Assembly: GCA_937989795.1 (NCBI GenBank)
Contig: CALKBB010000357.1
Coordinates: forward strand, 1-22,598
Direction of reading: 5' to 3'
DNA length: 22,598 nt
Source: an uncultured Collinsella sp.
GTDB taxonomy: Bacteria; Actinomycetota; Coriobacteriia; Coriobacteriales; Coriobacteriaceae
The translations under genes and the position numbers were made by a program. The notes under the pieces were generated by a model that saw only the letters and a list, made by a program, of their open reading frames with translations, was not told the origin of the DNA and ran no database searches. Shown here one piece after another: positions 6,561-12,758 of this stretch (position 1 is its first letter; every line of letters begins with the position of its first letter).

Positions 6561-7922
6561 ATGCTGCGCAGGAAAATAGCGGCAGAGCTGGAGCGTTGGC
6601 TGAAGTCTGCCGAGCAAAAGGCCTTATTCATCACGGGTTCTCGCCAGATCGGCAAAAGCTATTCGATTCGCGCATTTGGCAAAGCCAGCCATGCAACCTA
6701 CATCGAGCTTAACCTCATGGAAAACCGCCAGGCAAAAGATGCTCTTCTCGAGGCGCGGAATGCCGATGATTTCATCAGCAGGGTGACGCTTCTTTCGGGA
6801 AAGTCGATTGCGCCAGGCAAAACGCTCGTGTTTATCGATGAGGTCCAAGAGGCCCCCGACATCATGACGATGGCAAAGTTCCTTGTTGAGGACGGGAGGT
6901 GCCGCTGGGCGTTTTCGGGGTCAATGCTCGGGACTCAGTTCAAGGGCGTCAGGTCCTATCCCGTGGGGTATGTTCACGAGCTTAGGATGTTCCCGCTCGA
7001 TTTTGAGGAGTTTTGCTGGGCAATCGGGGTGAGCGAGGGGGCTCGCCAAACGATACGTGACGCGTGTATCAGCGAGAGGCCCATTCCTGATTACATTCAT
7101 GACGCGATGATGGCAAACTTCAGGACCTATACCGTTGTCGGCGGAATGCCGGAGGTCGTGCAGCGTTTCCTTGACACGCAGGGCGACCTTGCCTCTGTTC
7201 GTCAGCTACAGTCAGAGCTCAACGAACAGTACCGGCGGGATATCTCCAAGTATGCAAGCGGGCGAGCCCTTCAGGTGCAGAGCATCTACGATCAGCTCCC
7301 TATTATGCTCGAGGGCGAAAACAAGCGCTTCGTGCTCAATTCCATTGACCCCAAGGCTCACTACGAGAAGTATCAGCGAGATTTTGTATGGCTTGTCGAT
7401 GCCGGCGTTGCTCTCAAAGCCGATATCGTAACCGAGCCAAAATCGCCCCTGCTCAAGACGGCGCGGCCATCGCAGTTCAAGCTATATCAATCGGATACGG
7501 GCATGTTGATGGCGCGTTACCCCGTTGGAGTCGCCCAGGCGGCGTATCTTGATAGCAAGGAGCCCAACCTGGGCGGCATTTACGAAAACGTGGTGGCCCA
7601 GCAGCTGGCTGCCCAAAATCGCCAGCTTTACTACTATCAGACAAAAAAGCGCGGTGAAGTGGACTTTGTGGTCGATGGACCGGATGGGACGGCTGTTCCG
7701 ATCGAGGTTAAATCGGGCTCCTATTACCACGCGCACGCTGCGCTCGGTCATGTGCTTGATACGGCTGAATATGGCGTAAGGCTCGGGATTGTTTTCTCGA
7801 GAGGCAACGTTGAGCGCAACGGAGCGGTTCTCTATTTGCCGCTATATGCGACCTGGGCCCTTTCGGATGTTTTGGGCGACTTCTGTGCCAAGGGGATTAA
7901 GCTGGAGGTCAAGCCGGTCTAG
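6561..7922 (+). CDS. AAA ATPase with C-terminal DUF4143/PD-(D/E)XK-like domain (COG1373 type)
   Basis: A 453-residue cytoplasmic ATPase of a large, poorly characterised family. Residues 26-33 GSRQIGKS are Walker A, LVFIDE (89-94) is Walker B and FSGS (118-121) looks like sensor 1. The C-terminal region has GEVDF (Asp368) and IEVKSG (Glu382, Lys384), a D-x13-E-x-K pattern like restriction-type nuclease folds. GAGGAG 8-13 nt upstream favours ATG 6561; an upstream TTG in the same frame would overlap the third 33-bp unit. It lies alone between a B6 kinase operon and a convergent phosphatase. A second, divergent member of the same family is at 8589-9959. Defence, DNA-maintenance or toxin-like roles are guesses. 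Confidence 0.88.
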   Translation: MLRRKIAAELERWLKSAEQKALFITGSRQIGKSYSIRAFGKASHATYIELNLMENRQAKDALLEARNADDFISRVTLLSGKSIAPGKTLVFIDEVQEAPDIMTMAKFLVEDGRCRWAFSGSMLGTQFKGVRSYPVGYVHELRMFPLDFEEFCWAIGVSEGARQTIRDACISERPIPDYIHDAMMANFRTYTVVGGMPEVVQRFLDTQGDLASVRQLQSELNEQYRRDISKYASGRALQVQSIYDQLPIMLEGENKRFVLNSIDPKAHYEKYQRDFVWLVDAGVALKADIVTEPKSPLLKTARPSQFKLYQSDTGMLMARYPVGVAQAAYLDSKEPNLGGIYENVVAQQLAAQNRQLYYYQTKKRGEVDFVVDGPDGTAVPIEVKSGSYYHAHAALGHVLDTAEYGVRLGIVFSRGNVERNGAVLYLPLYATWALSDVLGDFCAKGIKLEVKPV

Positions 7923-7934
7923 GGCCGGTCCCGG

Positions 7935-7965
7935 ATATGACAAAGGGGCAGTCCCTTTGTCACAT
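7935..7965. repeat. AAAGGG-CCCTTT hairpin repeat, copy 2
   Basis: TGACAAAGGG (7938-7947) pairs with CCCTTTGTCA (7953-7962). The stem extends to 7935 and 7965 with one mismatch. It lies 13 nt after the ATPase stop and could act as a transcription stop between convergent genes. Confidence 0.8.
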
Positions 7966-7995
7966 TCATGAGCGTTGATTTTCTCCCACCGAGAT

Positions 7996-8065
7996 AACGA
8001 GCGTGGATTTTCTCCCGTTTAGAGCGCGCTCGAACGCTCAAAGTGGGAGAAAATCCACGCTCGTT
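7996..8065. repeat. 21-bp perfect inverted repeat (GTGGATTTTCTCCC type)
   Basis: The arm 7996-8016, including GCGTGGATTTTCTCCC, is exactly complementary to 8045-8065. The 28-nt loop holds a small GAGCG/CGCTC hairpin. A degenerate direct copy of the left arm (GAGCGTTGATTTTCTCCC) lies just before it at 7969-7986. It sits between the convergent ATPase and phosphatase genes. Confidence 0.85.
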
Positions 8066-8108
8066 TTATGCCGATGGCGTGGCCCGTGTGCCCGCGCCGC
8101 CCGAGCGC

Positions 8109-8555
8109 CTACAGCTGCTCGAGCATAGCGGTGCAACCGGCGAGTACATCGCGGTAGGTGGCGTCGAAATTGCCGGTGTACCAGGGATCGGCCACGTCGC
8201 CGGGGCGATCGGTCCAATCGAGCAGGCGCGAGATCTTGCCATCGGGGTCCTTCCCAAAAATTCGGTACAGGCCGCGGGCGTTCTCGTCGTCCATATAGAC
8301 AATGTGGTCCCAGTCGCCATACTCCGCGCGACGCACCTGACGTGCACGATGTGCGACGACGGGAATCCCAACCTCGCTCAGCTTGGCAACGGTACCGTGG
8401 TGTGGCGGGTTGCCGATCTCCTCGGTCGAGGTCGCAGCGGAATCGATGACAAACTCCGCCTCGCGCCCAGCGCGGCGCACGAGCTCGGTAAACACCGACT
8501 CAGCCATCGTCGAGCGACAGATATTTCCATAGCAGATAAAAAGAATGCGTTGCAT
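8109..8555 (-). CDS. Low-molecular-weight protein tyrosine phosphatase
   Basis: Hydrolyses phosphotyrosine on proteins, or acts in kinase/phosphatase control of surface polysaccharide synthesis; cytoplasmic. It has 148 residues, the family's usual size. The P-loop CYGNICRS (Cys8 nucleophile, Arg14) is at the N-terminus and the general-acid loop ADPWY (Asp123) near the C-terminus. Thr16 follows the P-loop Ser where many members have Pro. GGAAG lies 6 nt before the start. It begins 33 nt after the stop of the second AAA ATPase on the same strand, so the two are probably co-transcribed. No tyrosine kinase or polysaccharide gene is visible here. Confidence 0.92.
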   Translation of the reverse strand: MQRILFICYGNICRSTMAESVFTELVRRAGREAEFVIDSAATSTEEIGNPPHHGTVAKLSEVGIPVVAHRARQVRRAEYGDWDHIVYMDDENARGLYRIFGKDPDGKISRLLDWTDRPGDVADPWYTGNFDATYRDVLAGCTAMLEQL

Positions 8556-8588
8556 GAGCGGCTTCCTTTCTAGGCGGTCGCGCAGGGC

Positions 8589-9959
8589 TTACAGACTGCT
8601 CTTGAGGCAGTTTGCTCCAATAAAGCCCGCTGCGTACAAGGGGAGGTGGCGCAGCTCGCGCCCGTCATCGGTTTCGCTGCGGGAAAAATTGTTCTCGGAC
8701 AAAATGTAGGCATATGGCGATCGGGCTTTGTCCATAAACGACCCGAGGGTTCTCGCGCGCACGTTACGTGCGGACTTTACTTCGACGGGCACAATTTCCA
8801 TACGGTCGGTCTGAAGTAAAAAATCGAGCTCGCCGGTCGTCTTCCAAGACGACGGCGGCACCCAGTAATACGTCTGCAAGCTATTGCCCGAAAATGCTTG
8901 CATGACCGAGTTTTCCGCCAGGGCGCCTCGGAAGTCGGAAGATAGCGCTATGGCGGAATCCTCTTTGAGGTCGAGCCAGAGCCGCGGGTTGATGCCGAGT
9001 TTGTAGAACATGAGGCCGGTATCGAGAAGATAGACCTTAAAGAAACTTCCATCTTCGTCGTCGAAGGGAACGAGGGGAGGCTCGATGCCTTCGGTCAGGT
9101 TGTTGACCGATATGATGCCGGCGCCTTCGAGCCAGTCGAGCGGCTCGATAAGCTTGGCGCGACGGCCTCCGCGTTCGACCTCGGAGTACTTGAATTTTTT
9201 TGTGGACGATCTCAGCAGCTGGGACGGAATGGAGCGCCAGACCTTGCGCGCCGCCACGCCGCTGATCCCGTTTTCGGGGTCGGTCATATCGGCGGTATAG
9301 GTCTCGTCGATTTCGCGCTGCTCGACGCGCGCATCCTCGATGGATAACGTCTTGCGATATGCGTTGACGGCGGCGGGCATGCCGCCCACGATCTGGTATC
9401 GATGAAACAGGCTGAGCGCGGCTTGGTGCGCGGCGTAGGTCTCGAGCGTGCCGGCGTGGGTACGAATGGCATTGGCCATCTGCTCCTCGTCGAGCGCCCA
9501 GAGAAACTCCTCGAACGACATAGGATGCATGGTCTCTTGACGAACGCCGCTGGGAAAAGGCAACTTGCGCTTGCGCGTGGCGACGCCGAGCTGACTGCCG
9601 GTCGCGCATATGCGCCAGCCCGAACCCGAAAAAAAGCGAAGCGAGTTGAGCGCCCGTTCGCAGAGCTGCACCTCGTCAAACAGGATGAAGGCGGTTTCTT
9701 TGCGAATGGGGGTGCGTTTATAGTCTGAGATTCGCGCCACGATGGCGTCAACGTCGTCGGTGGGACAGTCGAACAGCGGAGCGATCAGCTCAAGATCGGT
9801 CTGAAAGTCGAGTTTGACAAACGCATCGCCGGCGATTCGTCTGCCGATTTCCTCGGCAACGTACGTTTTGCCTACGCGTCGCGCACCACGGATGAGGATG
9901 GGGCGCGACGCGTCCTTTGTCGCCCATGATTCGATAACGGATTCGATTGATCTGCGCAT
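8589..9959 (-). CDS. AAA ATPase with C-terminal DUF4143/PD-(D/E)XK-like domain, second copy
   Basis: A 456-residue relative of the protein at 6561-7922, but clearly diverged. Walker A is GARRVGKT (25-32), Walker B is FILFDE (92-97) and CATGSQLG looks like sensor 1. The C-terminus carries GELDFLL followed by VPVEVKSARN, again the D...E-x-K nuclease-like pattern. A GGAAAGG sequence lies 7-8 nt upstream of ATG 9959, right at the edge of a 97-bp palindromic repeat block. The phosphatase gene follows after 33 nt. Function is unknown. The presence of two family members within 4 kb, each with its own phased upstream repeats, suggests self-contained, self-regulated units. Confidence 0.88.
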   Translation of the reverse strand: MRRSIESVIESWATKDASRPILIRGARRVGKTYVAEEIGRRIAGDAFVKLDFQTDLELIAPLFDCPTDDVDAIVARISDYKRTPIRKETAFILFDEVQLCERALNSLRFFSGSGWRICATGSQLGVATRKRKLPFPSGVRQETMHPMSFEEFLWALDEEQMANAIRTHAGTLETYAAHQAALSLFHRYQIVGGMPAAVNAYRKTLSIEDARVEQREIDETYTADMTDPENGISGVAARKVWRSIPSQLLRSSTKKFKYSEVERGGRRAKLIEPLDWLEGAGIISVNNLTEGIEPPLVPFDDEDGSFFKVYLLDTGLMFYKLGINPRLWLDLKEDSAIALSSDFRGALAENSVMQAFSGNSLQTYYWVPPSSWKTTGELDFLLQTDRMEIVPVEVKSARNVRARTLGSFMDKARSPYAYILSENNFSRSETDDGRELRHLPLYAAGFIGANCLKSSL

Positions 9960-9972
9960 GGGGCCGCCTTTC

Positions 9973-10069
9973 CAATTTCGTGTACTTCAGATACATAGTT
10001 TAGTACGATTTCATGTACTTGGAATACACGAAATAGTAGAAAAGTGTGTATCTGAAGTACACGAAATTG
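9973..10069 (-). repeat. 23-bp-arm palindrome with 33-bp-phased units upstream of second ATPase
   Basis: The 23-nt arm 9973-9995 (core TTTCGTGTACTTCAGATACA) is exactly complementary to 10047-10069. Read on the minus strand, TTTCGTGTA starts at 10066 and again at 10033, and a weaker third unit starts at 10000, giving 33-bp spacing throughout. Each unit is itself a partial dyad (GTGTA...TACAC). The block ends at the ribosome binding site of the ATPase. From 10070 to 10154 I see no gene; one 15-mer is shared with 16475-16489. Confidence 0.8.
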
Positions 10070-10154
10070 CACTGCTGGAGCTTGCAGGCGGATAAACACT
10101 ACTCGTATGGGACGGTTTTCACCGGTTGCTCGCCACCTTGGGCTATGTTCGCCC

Positions 10155-11408
10155 CTATGCCTGCATCCGGGGCTGTGCTGATTGACGACGGCGCTCCCAG
10201 CGAGCCAACTTAATCGTCACCAGCGTGAGCGCCCAGGCCACAAGCGAGAACACGGCACCGACCGCGCCTACATATGCAATGCCAACTCCGCTTACCACGG
10301 CGCCGCCCACTGCGGTGCCAAACGAGATGCCGACGTTAAACGCCATGGGCTCAACCGAACTTGCGAGTACCATCGACTTGGGATGGCGGCTGCGTGCCAC
10401 GTCCATAAAGTGCGTGATGCACGACACCGAGAACAGGTACATGAGCATCGCCAGGCTAAAGACAAAGACCAGCGCGAGCGGCATGGCGGCGCCCACGGCA
10501 AACAGCCCGAGCAGTGCCGCCGCCTGCAGCACAAACGTAACCAGCAGCGCCTTCATGCCAAAACGCGCATCGATCCATCCGCCCAGGATGTTCGAGATCA
10601 GGCAGAACACGCCATAGGCCATAAGTGTGGTGCTCGCCTGAACGGTATCCATGCCCAGCACCTGCTCCAGATAAGGCGTCACGTAGCCGTAGAATACGTA
10701 GACCGAGCCCACGCCAAACAAGAAGATGAGCATGCCGGTGATGATACTCGGCTCGCGTAGTAGCCCCGCCTGCTCGCGGAAGGTGGCGGGCTCATCGGTC
10801 TGCCCGGCGCGAGGCATAAACGCCACGAGCGCGCTACAGATCAAAACGGCAAAGGTCAGCGTGCCGTACATGGCCACGTGCCAATCGAGTGTGTCGGCCA
10901 CAAACTTGCCAATCGAGGTCACAAAGACCATCGCCACGGAAAACGCGCCGTACACGACCGAGATGGCAAGTGAGGTTTGCTGCGGGGATAGCAGCTCAGG
11001 GATGTACGTCACGCCCACGGCGAGCAGCGCACCCGAGACAGAGCCCAGGACAATGCGTGAGATAAACAGCACCTGGAAGTTGGGAGCCAACGCCATGACC
11101 AGGTTGCCGAGCACAAAGACGACGCTATAGCACACGAGCAGCTGGTAGCGGCGGAATCGCCCCGTGCTGAGCGCGAGCACCGGCGTCGCGATAGCGTAGA
11201 CGAGCGCAAACACGCTGATGAGCTGGCCCGCAGTGGCAAGTGATATGCCGAGTTCCGTTGCCAAGTCGCTTTCGATGCCGATGACCACGAACTCGGAGCA
11301 GCCGAGCGAGAATCCCAACAGCACGAGCAGCGCCAGGCAGAGCTTGGTGCGCGCGGGGGAGAGCGCGGCGGCGGTTGGCTTACTTTTAGGCGTGGTTGCG
11401 GCGGTCAA
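10155..11408 (-). CDS. MFS transporter, DHA1-type exporter
   Basis: A 417-residue 12-helix major facilitator protein. The N-terminal LLVLLGFSLGCSEFVVIGI and the loop STGRFRRYQLLVCYSVVFVLGN are typical of the AraJ/sugar-efflux and drug:H+ antiporter branch. FISRIVLGSVSGALLAVG resembles the exporter motif C region. An open frame extends far upstream but is not convincing; TTG 11408 has GGAG 8 nt before it and starts just ahead of the first helix. A GTG at 11417 has no proper Shine-Dalgarno. The substrate cannot be told. It faces away from the LpdD-Nudix gene, with a hairpin repeat and promoter between them. Confidence 0.85.
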   Translation of the reverse strand: MTAATTPKSKPTAAALSPARTKLCLALLVLLGFSLGCSEFVVIGIESDLATELGISLATAGQLISVFALVYAIATPVLALSTGRFRRYQLLVCYSVVFVLGNLVMALAPNFQVLFISRIVLGSVSGALLAVGVTYIPELLSPQQTSLAISVVYGAFSVAMVFVTSIGKFVADTLDWHVAMYGTLTFAVLICSALVAFMPRAGQTDEPATFREQAGLLREPSIITGMLIFLFGVGSVYVFYGYVTPYLEQVLGMDTVQASTTLMAYGVFCLISNILGGWIDARFGMKALLVTFVLQAAALLGLFAVGAAMPLALVFVFSLAMLMYLFSVSCITHFMDVARSRHPKSMVLASSVEPMAFNVGISFGTAVGGAVVSGVGIAYVGAVGAVFSLVAWALTLVTIKLARWERRRQSAQPRMQA

Positions 11409-11466
11409 GGTTGTCACTCCAATGTCGCATGAATAAGCGGGATTCACTTCCTGCAACTCTAACAGA

Positions 11467-11497
11467 ATGTGACAAAGGGGCAGTCCCTTTGTCACAT
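11467..11497. repeat. AAAGGG-CCCTTT hairpin repeat, copy 3
   Basis: ATGTGACAAAGGG (11467-11479) pairs perfectly with CCCTTTGTCACAT (11485-11497) across loop GCAGT. It lies between divergent genes. Its right arm supplies the -35 box of the promoter at 11489-11517. Confidence 0.87.
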
Positions 11498-11517
11498 GGA
11501 GGGCTTGCCTGTATAGT
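11489..11517 (+). promoter_or_regulatory. Promoter of the LpdD-Nudix gene, -35 inside a repeat
   Basis: TTGTCA (11489-11494, 5/6) and TATAGT (11512-11517, 5/6) are separated by 17 nt, with a start point near 11524. An 8-bp hairpin (GCCTGTAT 11507-11514 / ATACAGGC 11522-11529) straddles the -10 and start point and could be an operator. Confidence 0.65.
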
Positions 11518-11569
11518 CGCAATACAGGCGAAGATGGTCTCAGGTACATCGCGGGTGGCAGGAGATCCC

Positions 11570-12517
11570 ATGGGTATGCACACGACAAAGGTTGCAGTGG
11601 GCGAGGGCAAGTTTGCGCTCGAGGCCCAGCTGACGGTGACGCCGCGAGGCATGGCGGTGTACGCCTGCTCGCCGGAGTTTGCGCACCTGGGCGCCACGGC
11701 GCAGGCCATTCCGCGCCCCGAGCCCGGCCGTACGGCAACGGTGAGCATCCTGGCCGTTCCGTGCCATCGAGACGAGATCCCGGCACACGATATCGCGGCG
11801 GCGCTGGCCACGCGCTTTGGCGTGCCGGTAGTTGCAAGCACGGGTTTTCATGTTGAACAAGCGAGCGGTGACGACCTGCAGCGCGTGCTCGACACCACCA
11901 AGGAGCTCATCGCCGCGCTCGAGGAAGCCGCAGCCCGCATTCTGCGCGCCGGCTGGGATGAGGGCGGTGCGGGCGCCGAGGTCGTGGCGGTCGATGCTGC
12001 GACCGGCGAGGCGCTTGGCCCCGTCGACCGCATCGAGGCCCATGCTGGTGAGGGCATCCTGCATCAGGCATTTCTGACGCTTTTGGTCGAGGGCCGGGGC
12101 GAAGACGCGCGCCTGCTGCTCTGTCGCCGCAGTCCGCTCAAGCGCCTGTGGGGCGGGGTGCTGGCCGATAGCTGCGCCGGCCATCCGCTCCCCGGGGAAG
12201 ACGTCGCGGCCGCCACGGCGCGCCGCATCAACGAAGAGCTCGGCATTACGCGCGAGCCCGATCAGCTCAAGCACCTCGGACACGTGGTGTACCGCGAGGA
12301 CCACGGCGACGGTCGCTGCGAGTGCGAATGGTGCGAGGTCTACCTTGCCCATGTTGAGCCGGGCGAGCTGCATATCAACCAAGAGGAGATCTCGGAAGTG
12401 CGTCGCGTGGCTCCGTCCGAGCTCAAAGGCTACCTGCAGGGTCACCCCGAGCAGCTGGCCCCCTGGCTCCGCGAGGCCCTCGGCGACCCATTCATCCGCA
12501 CGGCCCTCGCTATGTAA
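11570..12517 (+). CDS. LpdD-like domain fused to IPP-isomerase-type Nudix domain
   Basis: A 315-residue two-domain protein. Residues about 6-118 (GEGKFALEAQLTVTPRGMAVY, EFAHLGATAQAI, VVASTGFHVEQAS) resemble LpdD, the small third component of gallate decarboxylase, linked with prenylated flavin. Residues about 135-300 resemble type-1 isopentenyl-diphosphate isomerase. His158, His165, His205, Glu251 and Glu253 match the metal ligands, R186/K191 the diphosphate-binding region and Trp299 the C-terminal Trp. The Nudix box spans G204-I226 with E222-E223 intact. The essential isomerase Cys (E. coli C67) aligns without gaps to Ala203; Cys202 is one position early. Isomerase activity is therefore unlikely; hydrolysis or binding of prenyl diphosphate is my inference. 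AGGAG lies 5 nt before ATG 11570. UbiD and UbiX genes follow. Confidence 0.8.
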   Translation: MGMHTTKVAVGEGKFALEAQLTVTPRGMAVYACSPEFAHLGATAQAIPRPEPGRTATVSILAVPCHRDEIPAHDIAAALATRFGVPVVASTGFHVEQASGDDLQRVLDTTKELIAALEEAAARILRAGWDEGGAGAEVVAVDAATGEALGPVDRIEAHAGEGILHQAFLTLLVEGRGEDARLLLCRRSPLKRLWGGVLADSCAGHPLPGEDVAAATARRINEELGITREPDQLKHLGHVVYREDHGDGRCECEWCEVYLAHVEPGELHINQEEISEVRRVAPSELKGYLQGHPEQLAPWLREALGDPFIRTALAM

Positions 12518-12520
12518 AAA

Positions 12521-12540
12521 AGACAGTCCCTTTGCCACAT
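12521..12540. repeat. AAAGGG-CCCTTT hairpin repeat, half copy
   Basis: AGACAGTCCCTTTGCCACAT matches the loop and right arm of the other copies. The left arm is missing and replaced by an A-run directly after the TAA stop of the LpdD-Nudix gene. It looks like a truncated remnant. Confidence 0.7.
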
Positions 12541-12542
12541 CC

Positions 12543-12607
12543 AAACCGTCACAACATTCGGCGAAAATCTCGAAAACGAGGAAAAGCGTCGAATGTTGTG
12601 ACGGTTT
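12543..12607. repeat. 18-bp perfect inverted repeat (CCGTCACAACATTCG type)
   Basis: AAACCGTCACAACATTCG (12543-12560) is exactly complementary to 12590-12607. The 29-nt loop contains an inner CTCG-AAAA-CGAG hairpin. It lies 25 nt after the LpdD-Nudix stop and abuts the half copy of the other repeat. Confidence 0.85.
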
Positions 12608-12674
12608 TTGTCTAGGGAATCGCTTCTCATCCAAAAAATCCGCTTGACTGTATTGCCGCAACACAGCGCAACGT

Positions 12675-12705
12675 AAGGGGTGTCCGATAACGGGCGCCCC
12701 TTTTT
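12675..12705 (+). terminator. Intrinsic terminator in the leader of the DASS gene
   Basis: AAGGGGTGTCCG (12675-12686) pairs, with two G-U pairs, to CGGGCGCCCCTT (12691-12702) across ATAA and is followed by five Ts. It ends 54 nt before the transporter start. It may end the LpdD-Nudix transcript or act as an attenuator. TTGACT at 12644-12649 lies upstream, but I see no matching -10. Confidence 0.75.
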
Positions 12706-12758
12706 AAGCGGCAACATGGCTGCGAATTCGGAGCGCCCCCAACAAGAAAGGTGGGGAG

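Noticed and set aside
11409..11837. Upstream extension of the MFS protein frame
   Set aside because: It runs antisense through the LpdD-Nudix gene, is Pro/Arg-rich and non-membrane; TTG 11408 has a better ribosome binding site.
11570..12517. Plain isopentenyl-diphosphate isomerase (idi) call
   Set aside because: The essential Cys aligns to Ala203 and the protein has an extra N-terminal LpdD-like domain; a simple idi name would mislead.
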